Part shown: piece by piece, positions 8,733 through 18,296 of the stretch
Numbering within the stretch: the first letter of the stretch is position 1
Layout: each line of letters starts with the position of its first letter
NCBI RefSeq assembly: GCF_001580545.1
Contig: NZ_LRBG01000007.1
Coordinates: forward strand, 158,230 to 222,229
Direction: 5' to 3'
DNA from: Paraburkholderia monticola
Lineage (GTDB): Bacteria; Pseudomonadota; Gammaproteobacteria; Burkholderiales; Burkholderiaceae
Length of the DNA stretch: 64,000 nt
The notes under the pieces: generated by a model
The model's database searches: none
Told to the model about the DNA's origin: nothing
What the model saw: only the letters and a program-made list of their open reading frames with translations
Position numbers and translations under genes: made by a program

Positions 8733-9884
8733 GTGAACCGACTCACGCGCAAGTTTTCGCCGCGCGCCGCGCGGGCCCTGCTCGCCGCGACCGTCGGCGC
8801 CGCCGCCTTCGCGGTCGCCGCGAGCGCGCAGGCCGAGCCGCAAGGCTTCCTTGAAACCATCAAGCATCACACGACGCTGATCAACACCGTGCCCGATAAC
8901 GGCGACCAGAACCCGTACGCGATCGTGGTCGCGCCGGTCAGCGCGGGCACCGTGAAGAAAGGCGACGTGCTGGTCGGCAACTTCAACAACTCGACGAACC
9001 TGCAAGGCACCGGCAGCACGATCATCAACTATCACCCGGACACCAAGCAGATGACGGTGTTCGCGACCGTGCCGCGCGACCTGAAGGAGTGCCCGGGCGG
9101 CATCGGCCTGTCGACCGCGATGACGATGCTGAAGTCGGGCTGGGTGATCGTCGGCAGCACGCCGAGCAACGACGGCACGACCGGCACCAAAGGCGCCGGC
9201 TGCCTGATCGTGATCGACCCGCAGGGCAAGATCGCCTCGACGATCTCGACGCCGAACATCAACGACCCGTGGGGCAACATGGCGGTCGTCGACAACGGCA
9301 CGAGCGCGACGCTGTTCCTCAGTAACGCGGGCTTCGGCGTCGGCGGCGCGGACGGCAATCCGCCCGTGTTCAAGCAGGCTACCGTGCTGCGCCTCGACCT
9401 CGACGTGCCGGAAGGCAAGCCGCCCGTCGTGAAGAAGGAAACCGTGATCGGCAGCGGCTTCGGCGCGCAGGCCGACCGGGGCGTGTTCCTCGTCGGGCCG
9501 ACCGGGCTCGCGCTGTCGGCCGATCAGAAACTGCTGTACGTGTCCGACGCGATTGGCAATCGCATCACCGAGATCGACGATCCGCTCACGCGCGACACCA
9601 GCGCGGGCGTCGGCCGCCAGTTGACCGCCGACGGCCTACTGCATCGTCCGCTCGCGATGGTCACCGCGCCCAACGGCCACCTGCTCGTGACCAACGCGTT
9701 GAACGGCCAGGTCGTCGAGATCGATCCCGCCACCGGCAAGCAGCTCTACGCACGCTGGATCGATACCGACAAGGCGCAATCGCCCCCCGGCAACGGCGAC
9801 CTGTTCGGTATCGCGATGACGCCGGAAGGCGACGGCTTCTACTACGTCGAAGACGACGTGAATACCCTGGTGCTCGCGAAGTAA
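8733..9884 (+). CDS. Secreted beta-propeller (SMP-30/NHL-like) protein
   Basis: This 383-residue protein has a Sec signal peptide ending near ASAQA and a mature domain made of repeated short strands ending in patterns such as VLVGNFNN, LLYVSDAIGNRITEID and LLVTNALNGQVVEIDPATG. These are typical of six-bladed propellers of the NHL/YncE/SMP-30 type. Its job is not known. It lies 109 bp downstream of the porin gene and 37 bp before the peroxidase gene in a Fur-controlled operon, so a periplasmic role in binding or handling an iron source is reasonable. Confidence 0.8.
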   Translation: MNRLTRKFSPRAARALLAATVGAAAFAVAASAQAEPQGFLETIKHHTTLINTVPDNGDQNPYAIVVAPVSAGTVKKGDVLVGNFNNSTNLQGTGSTIINYHPDTKQMTVFATVPRDLKECPGGIGLSTAMTMLKSGWVIVGSTPSNDGTTGTKGAGCLIVIDPQGKIASTISTPNINDPWGNMAVVDNGTSATLFLSNAGFGVGGADGNPPVFKQATVLRLDLDVPEGKPPVVKKETVIGSGFGAQADRGVFLVGPTGLALSADQKLLYVSDAIGNRITEIDDPLTRDTSAGVGRQLTADGLLHRPLAMVTAPNGHLLVTNALNGQVVEIDPATGKQLYARWIDTDKAQSPPGNGDLFGIAMTPEGDGFYYVEDDVNTLVLAK

Positions 9885-9921
9885 GCGACACCCGCGCAGG
9901 CTTCAAGAAGGTGAAGTGACC

Positions 9922-11244
9922 ATGACAAACGATCAACCCCCACGGCCGTCACGACGCGGCTTCCTGAAAGCGGGCGGCGCCGCGGTCGCGGCCGGCGCGA
10001 GTCTCGGCGCCGGGCTGGCAACCTCACAAGCCGCGCTCGCGAAGGCGCCCGCGCACAGCGCGCAGAACGCCGATCCGCAACTCGCGGTCGAGCCGTTCTA
10101 CGGCCCGCATCAAGGCGGCATCGTCACGCCGCAGCAGAGCCACACCTACGTCGCCGCGCTCGATCTGACCACCGACAAGCGCGACGACGTGATCGCCCTG
10201 CTGCGCACCTGGACCGAAGCCGCCGCGCGCCTCACGCAAGGCGGCACGGCCTTCGCGATGCCCAGCGGCGACGGCGGCGACGCCGGCAACAATCAGCCCG
10301 CCCCCGATTCCGGCGATGTGCTCGGCCTCGGCCCGAACGGTCTGACGATCACGTTCGGCTTCGGCCCCGGCCTCTTCACGAAGGACGGCAAGGACCGCTA
10401 CGGGCTCGCCTCGCGCCGCCCCGCCGCGCTCGTCGATCTGCCGCGCTTCAACGGCGATCAGCTCGTCAAGGAGAAGACCGGCGGCGACCTGTACATCCAG
10501 GCATGCGCCAACGACGCGCAAGTCGCGTTTCACGCGGTGCGTCAGCTGACGCGTCGCGCCTATGGCGTCGCGACGATGCGCTGGGGCCAGGCCGGTTTCC
10601 TGTCGGGACCGCGCGGTCAGACGCCGCGCAATCTGATGGGCTTCAAGGACGGCACCAACAATCCGTCGACCGCGAAGCCGGAACTGATGAACCAGTTCGT
10701 GTGGGCCCGCGCCACCGACGACGCGCCGTGGATGGAAGGCGGCACCTACACGGTCGTGCGCCGCATCCGCATCACGCTCGAGCACTGGGACAACACCGAG
10801 CTCGGCTTCCAGGAGCAGGTGTTCGGCCGCCACAAATACAGCGGCGCGCCGATCGGCAGCAAGAACGAATTCGACGCGGTGGACCTGAAGGCCGAGGACA
10901 AGGACGGCAATCCGGTGATCCCCGAGAACTCGCACGTGCGTCTATCGAATCAGGCGAGCAACAACGGCGCGCAGATTCTGCGCCGCTCGTATTCGTACAA
11001 CGAAGGCACGAACTTCTATATCGAGCGCTGGCCGCCATGGCGCCAGGAAACGGAGTACGACGCGGGGCTGATTTTCATCGCGCACCAGAGCGACCCGCGC
11101 ACCGGCTTCATCCCGATCAACGACCGGCTCGCGAAGTTCGACATGATGAACCAGTTCACGACCCCCATCGGCAGCGCGATTTTCGTCGTGCCGCCAGGGG
11201 CGAAGCCGGGTTCGTATGTCGGCGCGGGGCTGTTCGAGGCGTGA
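9922..11244 (+). CDS. efeB: Tat-exported Dyp-type peroxidase, EfeB-like
   Basis: This 440-residue haem peroxidase carries a twin-arginine signal (SRRGFLKAG, residues 10-18) followed by an Ala/Gly-rich hydrophobic stretch, so it folds in the cytoplasm and is exported. The DyP hallmark GFKDG occupies residues 240-244 with distal Asp243. His338 in ENSHVRLSN is the expected haem ligand, and RRSYSY follows. I chose the ATG ten bases after AGAAGG; a GTG six bases earlier is possible. In E. coli EfeB works with EfeU and EfeO; here those are absent and an Fbp-type importer follows. It may oxidise ferrous iron or release iron from haem. Confidence 0.9.
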   Translation: MTNDQPPRPSRRGFLKAGGAAVAAGASLGAGLATSQAALAKAPAHSAQNADPQLAVEPFYGPHQGGIVTPQQSHTYVAALDLTTDKRDDVIALLRTWTEAAARLTQGGTAFAMPSGDGGDAGNNQPAPDSGDVLGLGPNGLTITFGFGPGLFTKDGKDRYGLASRRPAALVDLPRFNGDQLVKEKTGGDLYIQACANDAQVAFHAVRQLTRRAYGVATMRWGQAGFLSGPRGQTPRNLMGFKDGTNNPSTAKPELMNQFVWARATDDAPWMEGGTYTVVRRIRITLEHWDNTELGFQEQVFGRHKYSGAPIGSKNEFDAVDLKAEDKDGNPVIPENSHVRLSNQASNNGAQILRRSYSYNEGTNFYIERWPPWRQETEYDAGLIFIAHQSDPRTGFIPINDRLAKFDMMNQFTTPIGSAIFVVPPGAKPGSYVGAGLFEA

Positions 11245-11315
11245 CGAAGCAGATGAAGACCGCCGGGCGCGCAGCGCCTGGCCCACTCAACACCAACAAA
11301 ACGGACTTCTGCAAC

Positions 11316-12347
11316 ATGGCTTATTCCTGGTTTGCCACCCGTCTGCGCGCGCTCGGCAGCGTGGCCGCGCTCTCGCTCACCGCGCTCGCGACGATGCCGT
11401 CGGCGGCCGATGCGGCGTCGATCACGCTGTACAACGCGCAGCACGAGCAGGTCGTCAATCTGCTCGCGAAGGACTTCGAAAAGCAGTCGGGCATCTCGGT
11501 GAAAATCCGCAACGGCGAAGGCCCGGCGCTCGCCGCGCAGATCGTCGCGGAAGGCGCGGCCTCGCCCGCCGACGTGTACTTCACGGAGAACTCGCCCGAG
11601 CTGATGCTGCTCGAGGAAAAGGGTCTGCTCGCGAAGGTCGACGAAGCGACGCTCGCCGCGGTGCCGGCGCGTTACAGCTCGCCGAGCGGTGTGTGGGTCG
11701 CGGTGACCGCGCGTGAAAACGTGCTCGCGTACAACACGACCAAGCTGCAGCCGTCGCAGCTCCCCGCTTCGCTGTTCGATCTCGCGAAGCCCGAATGGAA
11801 AGGCAAGATCGGCATCGCGCCGAGCGACGGCGACTTCCTGCCGCTCGTGAGCGCCGTGCTCGCACTGAAGGGCGAAGAGCAGACGCTCGCATGGCTGAAG
11901 GGCCTGAAAGCCAACTCGCAGATCTTCGACGACGACGAAGGCGTGGTCGCCGCGGTCAATCGCGGCGGGGTCGCGACCGGTCTGATCAACAACTACTACT
12001 GGTCGCGTCTGCATGCGGAACTCGGCGATGCGAAAACCCGCAGTGCGATCTATCACTTCGGCCACGGCGACGCTGGCGCGCTCGTCAACGTATCGGGCGC
12101 GGCCGTGCTGAAGTCCGCGCACAACGCCGACGGCGCGCAGAAGTTTCTCGCCTATCTGGTCAGCGAACGCGCGCAGCAGCTGATGGCCAATAGCCACGTG
12201 ATGTTCGAGTATCCGCTGCACGCGGGCGTCGCGCCGGACCCGGTCCTCAAGCCGTTCGCCGAACTGACTCCGCCCACGCTGACGATCCAGCAGCTCGGCG
12301 ACGATAGCCAGGCCGGCAAGCTGCTGCGTCAGGCAGGCCTGCTGTAA
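11316..12347 (+). CDS. fbpA: Ferric iron ABC transporter substrate-binding protein, FbpA-like
   Basis: This 343-residue periplasmic protein has a signal peptide ending near ADAA and a mature domain starting ITLYNAQHEQVVNLLAKDFEKQSG, the standard opening of FbpA/FutA ferric-binding proteins. The adjacent tyrosines Tyr227-Tyr228 in INNYYWSR are the usual ferric ligands. The ATG is chosen because it opens the signal peptide; the frame remains open far upstream across the peroxidase gene, which is only a composition effect. The stop directly abuts the permease start (TAAATG). It should carry Fe(III) from the periplasm to the FbpB permease. Confidence 0.92.
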   Translation: MAYSWFATRLRALGSVAALSLTALATMPSAADAASITLYNAQHEQVVNLLAKDFEKQSGISVKIRNGEGPALAAQIVAEGAASPADVYFTENSPELMLLEEKGLLAKVDEATLAAVPARYSSPSGVWVAVTARENVLAYNTTKLQPSQLPASLFDLAKPEWKGKIGIAPSDGDFLPLVSAVLALKGEEQTLAWLKGLKANSQIFDDDEGVVAAVNRGGVATGLINNYYWSRLHAELGDAKTRSAIYHFGHGDAGALVNVSGAAVLKSAHNADGAQKFLAYLVSERAQQLMANSHVMFEYPLHAGVAPDPVLKPFAELTPPTLTIQQLGDDSQAGKLLRQAGLL

Positions 12348-13952
12348 ATGAGCGAAGCACTGTCAGCCGGTCCGCCGGCTGTCCCCCCGGCCCCGGCGCC
12401 CGCGCGTACGCGCACGCCGCGTGGCCTGTTTGCGGCGGCGGCACTCAGCGCTTTGCTGGTGCTGCTGCCGATTGCGTTTACGTTCTGGCGCGCGGCGAGC
12501 TTCGGCCCCGGCGACGCGCTCGATCTGATCTGGCGGCCGCTCGTCGGCGAGCTGCTCGTCAACACGGTGATGATCACCGTCGCGACCACCCTGGTCTGCG
12601 CCGTGATCGGCACGGCCGCCGCGTGGTTCGTCGAACGCACGCATCTGCCCGGACGGCGCGCATGGGCCGTGTTGTGCGCCGCGCCGCTCGCGATGCCGGC
12701 GTTCATTTCGAGCTATGCGTGGGTGTCGTTGAGCGAAGACCTGCAGGACTTCAACGGCGCGCTGCTGGTGCTGAGCTGCGCCTATTTTCCGCTCGTCTAT
12801 CTGCCGGTCGCCGCCGCGTTGCGCGGCATGGACCCGGCACTCGAGGAAAGCGCGCGCGCGCTCGGCTGCAACCGTTGGACCAGCTTCGTGCGCGTCGTGC
12901 TGCCGCAATTGCGGCCGGCGCTGCTCGGCGGCATGCTGCTGGTCGCGCTCGGCGTGCTATCGGAGTTCGGCGCATTCACGCTGCTGCGCTTTCGTACGTT
13001 CACCACGCAGATCTACGCGGAATTCCGCACCAGTTTCGACGGTGGCGGCGCATCGCTGCTCGCCTGTCTGCTGATCGTGATCTGCCTCGTCGTGCTCGCG
13101 TTCGAGTTTCGCGTGCGCGGCGCGGCGCGCTATGAGCGCGTCGATCGCGGCACCCGTCGCGCGGTGCTGCGCTACCAGCTCGGCGCGTGGCGCTGGCTCG
13201 TCGTCGCGGGCTTTGCGCTGCTGACGCTCGCGACGCTCGGCGTGCCGCTCGGCATGATCGGCTTCTGGCTCACGCAGCCGGGCGCGGCCGCCGTGACGCC
13301 CGCCGATGTCTCGCCCGAGTTGCTATGGAACGCGACGCTGTCGTCGCTCGGTTTCGGCCTCGCCGCCGCCGCGTTGACCACGCTGCTGGTCGTGCCGCTC
13401 GCGTTCTTGCTGGTGCGTTATCCGACGCGTTTCGCGACGCTGTTCGAGCGCACCGTGTTTCTCGCGCAAGGCGTGCCGGGGCTCGTGATTGCGCTCGCGA
13501 TCGTGTCGCTCGCGGTGCATGCGCTCCAGCCGCTTTATCAGAGCGCGACGCTGCTGGTCGTCGCTTACGCAATCCTGTTCATGCCGGTCGCGCTCGTCAG
13601 CGTGCGCGCCGCGTTCATGCAGGCGCAACCGCGTCTCGAGGAAACCGCGCGTGCGCTCGGCCTGAACTGGACGCAGACGCTCGTACGCGTAGTCCTGCCG
13701 CTCGCCGGCCCCGGGCTCGGCGCGGCCGCGGCGATGGTATTCATCTCGGTCGTCACCGAGCTGAACGCCACGCTGCTGCTCTCGCCGCTCGACACCCAAA
13801 CGCTCGCGACCCAGGTGTGGGCCGATACCTCGACGATGGCGTTCGCCGCCGCCGCGCCCTATGCGGCGCTGCTGACCGGCATCTCGCTGTTCGCCTCGGG
13901 GCTGCTGTTCGCGCTGCTGGGCCGCTCGGCGCTGCTCGGCGAGCGCGGCTAG
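12348..13952 (+). CDS. fbpB: Ferric iron ABC transporter permease, FbpB-like, two fused domains
   Basis: This 534-residue inner-membrane protein is a tandem fusion of two permease domains, as is normal for FbpB/SfuB. About twelve hydrophobic helices are present. Both halves have an EAA loop: EESARALGCNRWTSFVRVVLP near residues 165-185 and EETARALGLNWTQTLVRVVLP near residues 428-448. A Pro-rich cytoplasmic tail precedes the first helix. It forms the channel for ferric iron delivered by the binding protein encoded immediately upstream. Confidence 0.93.
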   Translation: MSEALSAGPPAVPPAPAPARTRTPRGLFAAAALSALLVLLPIAFTFWRAASFGPGDALDLIWRPLVGELLVNTVMITVATTLVCAVIGTAAAWFVERTHLPGRRAWAVLCAAPLAMPAFISSYAWVSLSEDLQDFNGALLVLSCAYFPLVYLPVAAALRGMDPALEESARALGCNRWTSFVRVVLPQLRPALLGGMLLVALGVLSEFGAFTLLRFRTFTTQIYAEFRTSFDGGGASLLACLLIVICLVVLAFEFRVRGAARYERVDRGTRRAVLRYQLGAWRWLVVAGFALLTLATLGVPLGMIGFWLTQPGAAAVTPADVSPELLWNATLSSLGFGLAAAALTTLLVVPLAFLLVRYPTRFATLFERTVFLAQGVPGLVIALAIVSLAVHALQPLYQSATLLVVAYAILFMPVALVSVRAAFMQAQPRLEETARALGLNWTQTLVRVVLPLAGPGLGAAAAMVFISVVTELNATLLLSPLDTQTLATQVWADTSTMAFAAAAPYAALLTGISLFASGLLFALLGRSALLGERG

Positions 13953-14003
13953 CACGCGCCCGGATTTTTACCGCTGCCTTTCTTCGACCTCCTTCGAATT
14001 TTC

Positions 14004-15059
14004 ATGAGCGAACTTCGTATCCGCGGACTGCAGAAATCGTTCGACGGTCATCCGGTGCTGCACGGCATCGATCTTTCAGTCGAGCGCGGCACGCTGCTCG
14101 CGCTGCTGGGACCTTCGGGCAGCGGCAAGACCACGCTGCTGCGCCTCCTGTGCGGCTTCGAACGCGCGGACGGCGGCAGTGTCGAGATCGACGGGCGGCG
14201 CGTGGTCGGCGACAACCTGCACGTGCCGTCGGAGCAGCGCCGCATCGGCTATGTGCCGCAGGAAGGCGCGCTGTTTCCGCATCTGTCGGTCGCCGACAAC
14301 ATCGTGTTCGGCCTGCCGCGCGCGCAGCGCCGCGCGCGCCATCGCGTCGCCGAGCTGCTGGAGCTGGTCGGCCTGCCCGCGCAGTTCGGCGAGCGCGCGC
14401 CGCAGCAGTTGTCGGGCGGTCAACAACAGCGTGTCGCGCTCGCGCGTGCGCTCGCCCCGGCGCCGACGCTGGTCATGCTCGACGAGCCGTTCTCGTCGCT
14501 CGATGCCGCGTTGCGCCTCGAAACACGCCAGGCGGTCGCGAGTGCGCTCGCGGCGGCCGGCGCGACGGCCGTGCTGGTCACGCACGACCAGTCCGAAGCG
14601 TTGTCGCTCGGGCATGAAGTCGCGGTGCTCTGGAACGGCAAGCTGATCCAGACCGCGACGCCCGAAGCGCTGTACCGTCGGCCGGTGACGCGCGAGCTCG
14701 CCTCGTTCGTCGGCGAGGCGGTGTTGTTGCCGGGCGTCGCGCAACAGGGTCGCGCGAGTTGCGAGCTCGGCGAGCTTGCGCTGGTCGCGCCCGTTGGCAA
14801 CGGCGCGGTCGACGTGATGTTGCGTCCCGAGCAGATCCGCCTGCTGCGCGCCGATGAAATCGCGCGCACAGGTGCCGCGCACGACGCGCTCGTCACCGAT
14901 GTGATCTTCCAGGGGCAGGACGCGAGCGTCGCGCTGCAATTGCAGTCCGCCACGCGCACGATGGTGCGCGCGCGCGTGCCCGGTTATCTGTGCCCGCGGC
15001 CGGGCGAGCGCGTGCGGCTCGCGGTCGAGGGAGAAGTGACGGCTTATTCGCGTGCCTGA
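14004..15059 (+). CDS. fbpC: Ferric iron ABC transporter ATP-binding protein, FbpC-like
   Basis: This 351-residue ATPase powers the iron importer. Walker A is GPSGSGKT near residues 36-43, the signature LSGGQQQR starts at residue 136, and Walker B ends in the Asp160-Glu-Pro triplet, followed by VLVTHDQSEALSLG. The C-terminal third is a TOBE regulatory domain, as in FbpC and PotA. A 51-bp gap separates it from the permease, and it is the last gene of the Fur-led operon. A LysR gene converges 23 bp downstream. Confidence 0.93.
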   Translation: MSELRIRGLQKSFDGHPVLHGIDLSVERGTLLALLGPSGSGKTTLLRLLCGFERADGGSVEIDGRRVVGDNLHVPSEQRRIGYVPQEGALFPHLSVADNIVFGLPRAQRRARHRVAELLELVGLPAQFGERAPQQLSGGQQQRVALARALAPAPTLVMLDEPFSSLDAALRLETRQAVASALAAAGATAVLVTHDQSEALSLGHEVAVLWNGKLIQTATPEALYRRPVTRELASFVGEAVLLPGVAQQGRASCELGELALVAPVGNGAVDVMLRPEQIRLLRADEIARTGAAHDALVTDVIFQGQDASVALQLQSATRTMVRARVPGYLCPRPGERVRLAVEGEVTAYSRA

Positions 15060-15082
15060 GCCGCAAGGGCTGGCGTTCTCGA

Positions 15083-15940
15083 CTACCGCAACGACAGATC
15101 CTGCACCATCTGCTGCGCCAGATAATCGCAGGTCGGCCGATCCGATTTCGCACTGCGCGCGACGACGATTTCGAGCGGCGCGATCTTCGGCAGGCCTTGC
15201 GCTTCACCGAGAATCGCGAGCCGCGCCGGCACGCTGCATCGCGTCAGCGCAATCACCGACAAACCGGCATCCACGGTCGCGACGAGCCCCATCAGACTCG
15301 CGCTGCTGAACGCCGCGCGATAACGGATGCGCGCGCCATCCAGTGCGGCCAGCGTGTGCTGACGCGCGACACAGCCCGGCTCGTACAAGCCCACCGGCAA
15401 CGGCGAGGTCTTCAACACCGGCGTATCGACCGACGCCCCCACCCACACCATCGGCTCGCTGCGCACGAATTCGCCGCGCAGCTTGTGGTCGCGCGTGACG
15501 AAGGCGAGGTCGATCTTGTTGTCGGCGAGCATCGGCGCGAGCGCCGTGCTTTGCGCACAGACGATTTCGATCTCGACGCGCGGATAGAGCGTCGCGAACC
15601 GCCGCAACACCGGCGAGAGCAACGACGACACGTAGTCGTCCGGTGCGCCGAGCACCACCCGCCCGGTCACTTCGGGCCGCACGATCGCCGACCATGCCTC
15701 CTCCTGCAAGGCAAGCGCGCGCCGCGCGTATTCGAGCAGCGTATTGCCCGGCCGCGTCAGCGCCAGGTTGCGCGTGTTGCGCGCGAACAGCGTCGTGCCG
15801 AGCATCGTTTCGAGCCGCTTGATCTGCATGCTGACCGCCGCCTGCGAGCGATGCACGCTCGCCGCCGCCTTCGTGAAGCTGCCCGCCTCCACCACCGCGA
15901 CGAAGCTGCGCAATAGATCGACGTCGAATTCAGGGTTCAC
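15083..15940 (-). CDS. LysR family transcriptional regulator
   Basis: This 285-residue regulator has an N-terminal winged helix (DLLRSFVAVVEAGSFTKAAASVHRSQAAVSMQ, about residues 8-40) and a periplasmic-binding-like effector domain from about residue 90. It is transcribed divergently from an EamA exporter gene, which is the likely target. The effector domain starts RPEVTGRVVLGAPDDYVSSLL, a form common in regulators of small-molecule efflux genes. The effector is unknown. Confidence 0.9.
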   Translation of the reverse strand: MNPEFDVDLLRSFVAVVEAGSFTKAAASVHRSQAAVSMQIKRLETMLGTTLFARNTRNLALTRPGNTLLEYARRALALQEEAWSAIVRPEVTGRVVLGAPDDYVSSLLSPVLRRFATLYPRVEIEIVCAQSTALAPMLADNKIDLAFVTRDHKLRGEFVRSEPMVWVGASVDTPVLKTSPLPVGLYEPGCVARQHTLAALDGARIRYRAAFSSASLMGLVATVDAGLSVIALTRCSVPARLAILGEAQGLPKIAPLEIVVARSAKSDRPTCDYLAQQMVQDLSLR

Positions 15941-15953
15941 GATTTATCAACCA

Positions 15954-15994
15954 GGCTTATGGAATTTCTCAATTTAATTCGTTTGTGATAAGCC
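15954..15994. promoter_or_regulatory. Inverted repeat in the LysR/exporter divergent promoter
   Basis: GGCTTAT and ATAAGCC are perfect 7-bp inverted arms 27 bp apart in the 100-bp gap between the LysR gene and the exporter gene. The AT-rich middle could hold -10 elements. This is a candidate LysR operator based on symmetry and position. Confidence 0.4.
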
Positions 15995-16042
15995 CGCAAG
16001 CGGCGCAATACTTCCAGGCACTATCTTATGGAGTCGTTGCGC

Positions 16043-16975
16043 ATGTCCCTCACCTCACGTCAACAAGGCGCGATCACGCTGGCGAGCGGCGGCCTGCTGA
16101 TGGGCACGATCGGCGTGTTCGTCGAGGAAGCGCGGCTCGATGCGTTGACGCTCGTGTTCTTCCGCTGCCTGTTCGGCTTTCTGTCGCTGGCCGCGTATTG
16201 CGCGTGGAAGGGCTTTTTCACGCGCACGCAGTTCACGCGCCGCACGGTCACGCTCGCGCTGATCTCGGGCGTGCTGATGGTCACGCAATGGGTCGGCTTC
16301 TTCGATGCGATTCATCGCACCAGCATTGCGGTCGCGACCGTCGTGTTTCATGTGCAGCCGTTCTGGGTCGTGCTAATCGGCGCGGCGCTGTTCAACGAGC
16401 GGCTCGGCGCGGACCGGCTCGGCTGGATCGCGACCGCGTTCGTCGGACTCGTGCTCGCGTCGGGCGTGCTCGCCGCCGGCAATCTGCAAGGCCACACCAG
16501 TTATCTGATCGGCTTGAGCGAAGCGCTGCTCGGCTCGCTGCTGTATGCGAGCGTCACGCTGATCGCGAAGAGTCTCGGCGAATTGCGCCCGCATCTGCTG
16601 ACGCTCGCGCAATGCGCGGTCGGCGTGATCTGCCTGCCGCTGATTGCGCCGCTGATCGCGCCGTTGACGCTCACGCATATCGGTCCGATGCAATGGTTCT
16701 GGCTGATCGGCATGGGCGTGCTGCACACGGGATTGTCGTACGTGCTGATTTACGGCGCGCTGCCCAAGCTCACCACGCCCGTGATCGCGGTGCTGCTGTT
16801 CGTTTATCCGCTGACCGCGATCGTGGTGGATGCGCTCGTGTACGGCCGCGCGCTGACGCTGTCGCAACTTGCCGGCATGGCGCTGATCGTCGCCGCAAGT
16901 CTCGGCGTCAATCTCGGCTGGCCGTTGCTCACGTTGCTGAATCCGAACGGGCGGGCGCGCAGTCACGCGAAGTGA
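16043..16975 (+). CDS. EamA-family (DMT) transporter
   Basis: This 310-residue inner-membrane protein has ten predicted hydrophobic helices arranged as two EamA repeats, as in RhaT/YdcZ-type drug/metabolite transporters. I chose the second ATG because GGAG lies nine bases upstream of it; an ATG 15 bases earlier is possible. Members export amino acids, nucleosides or toxic metabolites by proton exchange. The divergent LysR gene should control it. The substrate cannot be read from the sequence. Confidence 0.88.
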   Translation: MSLTSRQQGAITLASGGLLMGTIGVFVEEARLDALTLVFFRCLFGFLSLAAYCAWKGFFTRTQFTRRTVTLALISGVLMVTQWVGFFDAIHRTSIAVATVVFHVQPFWVVLIGAALFNERLGADRLGWIATAFVGLVLASGVLAAGNLQGHTSYLIGLSEALLGSLLYASVTLIAKSLGELRPHLLTLAQCAVGVICLPLIAPLIAPLTLTHIGPMQWFWLIGMGVLHTGLSYVLIYGALPKLTTPVIAVLLFVYPLTAIVVDALVYGRALTLSQLAGMALIVAASLGVNLGWPLLTLLNPNGRARSHAK

Positions 16976-16994
16976 AGCGCGCCCCACCCCGCTC

Positions 16995-18296
16995 TCACTG
17001 AGGGAGAACCTCGCCGCGCGTCTCCGGCGCGAACGGGATCACGAACAGGCCGACCACGAAGGCCAGCGCGGTCAACGCGACCGGCACGCCGAGCGTGTGC
17101 ATATGCAACACCGCCGCGCCGAGCATGAAGTTGACGCCCGCGCCGACGAATCGTCCAAACGACGTGCAGAACGCAAACGCGGTCGCGCGCACGCGGGTTT
17201 CGAACTGCTCGGGCAGCCACAGGCTGAACAGCGCGAAGTTGCCGCCGAAAAAGCCGAGCACGAACAGCCACGCGATAAACGGCACGAGTCCGTTCGGCAG
17301 ATAGAACGCCCAGCCGAAGCTCGACGCGATCGACACCGCCATCCCCGCGAAGTACACCGCGAGCGTCATCTTGCGGCCGATGCGCTCGGCGAGCGGCGGC
17401 AGCGCGAGACACCCGAGGATCGTGCCGATCGACAGGATGCCGGTCGCGATCGACGCAGTGCGAATCGAATCGCCCTTCGACATGCCGGCGCGCGTCGCGA
17501 GCTGGATCACCGCGGACGGCTCGTACACGGCGCCCGCCCACAATCCGATGATCGCGATCGTCAGCAGAATACAGGCGACCCACGTGCGACGACGGTAAGC
17601 CGGTCCGAGGATCTCGCGCAGCGGCTTCACGCGCACCGTCTTGGCGTCGGCCTTCTGCCACTTCTCCGGCTCCTTCACGCGCAGCAGAATCAGAATCGCG
17701 ACGACGACCGGCACCGCGCCGGTCAGGAACATCGCGCGCCAGCCGAAATGCACGCCGACCGTGTAGTTGAGCGCGGCCGCGAGAAAGAAGCCCGCGTAGT
17801 AGCCGGTCTGCAGATAACCGGCGCCCATCTTGCGGCGATCCTCGGGCCACGCCTCAGCAACGTAAGTCCCCGCCAGCGCCCATTCGCCACCGATCCCGAC
17901 GCCCGCGATAAAGCGATAAATACCCAGTTGCCACACATTGGTCGAGGTCGCTGCAAGCCCGGTGAAGATCGCGAACGTGAAGATCGTCGCGGCGAGGACT
18001 TTAGTGCGGCCGAACCGATCCGCGAGCGGTCCCCAGATGAAGGACAGCCCCCAACCGACCAGAAACAACGCGAACAGGATCGAGCCCGCGAGGCCGACGT
18101 TCGATGGCGTCGCCGCGAAGCCCGAACGCGGCAGCAGCTCGGTCAGCGCGGGCGTGAGCACCAGCGCGTAAATGAACGAGTCCATGCCGTCAAGGGTCCA
18201 GCCGGCCCACGCGCCCCAGAACCCGGCGATCTGCGAACGATTGAGCGGTGTGCGCTGACGACGCGCGACCCCTCGTCGATCGGACAGTGTATTCAT
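16995..18296 (-). CDS. MFS transporter (metabolite:H+ symporter type), likely malonate uptake
   Basis: This 433-residue carrier has twelve hydrophobic helices and the MFS motif GPLADRFGRTKVL between helices 2 and 3. IYRFIAGVGIGGEWALAGTYVAEAWPEDRR is characteristic of the sialate/aromatic-acid:proton symporter groups. The start is set by GGAGG six bases upstream of the second ATG; an ATG three bases earlier is less well spaced. It is transcribed divergently from the malonate decarboxylase operon and shares its promoter region. Known mdc clusters often carry MdcLM or MadLM carriers, which are missing here, so this protein probably imports malonate. That role is inferred from context. Confidence 0.82.
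   Translation of the reverse strand: MNTLSDRRGVARRQRTPLNRSQIAGFWGAWAGWTLDGMDSFIYALVLTPALTELLPRSGFAATPSNVGLAGSILFALFLVGWGLSFIWGPLADRFGRTKVLAATIFTFAIFTGLAATSTNVWQLGIYRFIAGVGIGGEWALAGTYVAEAWPEDRRKMGAGYLQTGYYAGFFLAAALNYTVGVHFGWRAMFLTGAVPVVVAILILLRVKEPEKWQKADAKTVRVKPLREILGPAYRRRTWVACILLTIAIIGLWAGAVYEPSAVIQLATRAGMSKGDSIRTASIATGILSIGTILGCLALPPLAERIGRKMTLAVYFAGMAVSIASSFGWAFYLPNGLVPFIAWLFVLGFFGGNFALFSLWLPEQFETRVRATAFAFCTSFGRFVGAGVNFMLGAAVLHMHTLGVPVALTALAFVVGLFVIPFAPETRGEVLPQ

Noticed and set aside
10503..11315. Apparent 270-codon extension of the ferric-binding protein into the peroxidase gene
   Set aside because: The extension is in another frame of the peroxidase gene and lacks family features; the signal peptide at 11316 marks the true start.
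13187..14617. Open frame spanning the end of fbpB and start of fbpC
   Set aside because: It is Arg/Ala-rich and overlaps two well-supported genes in different frames.
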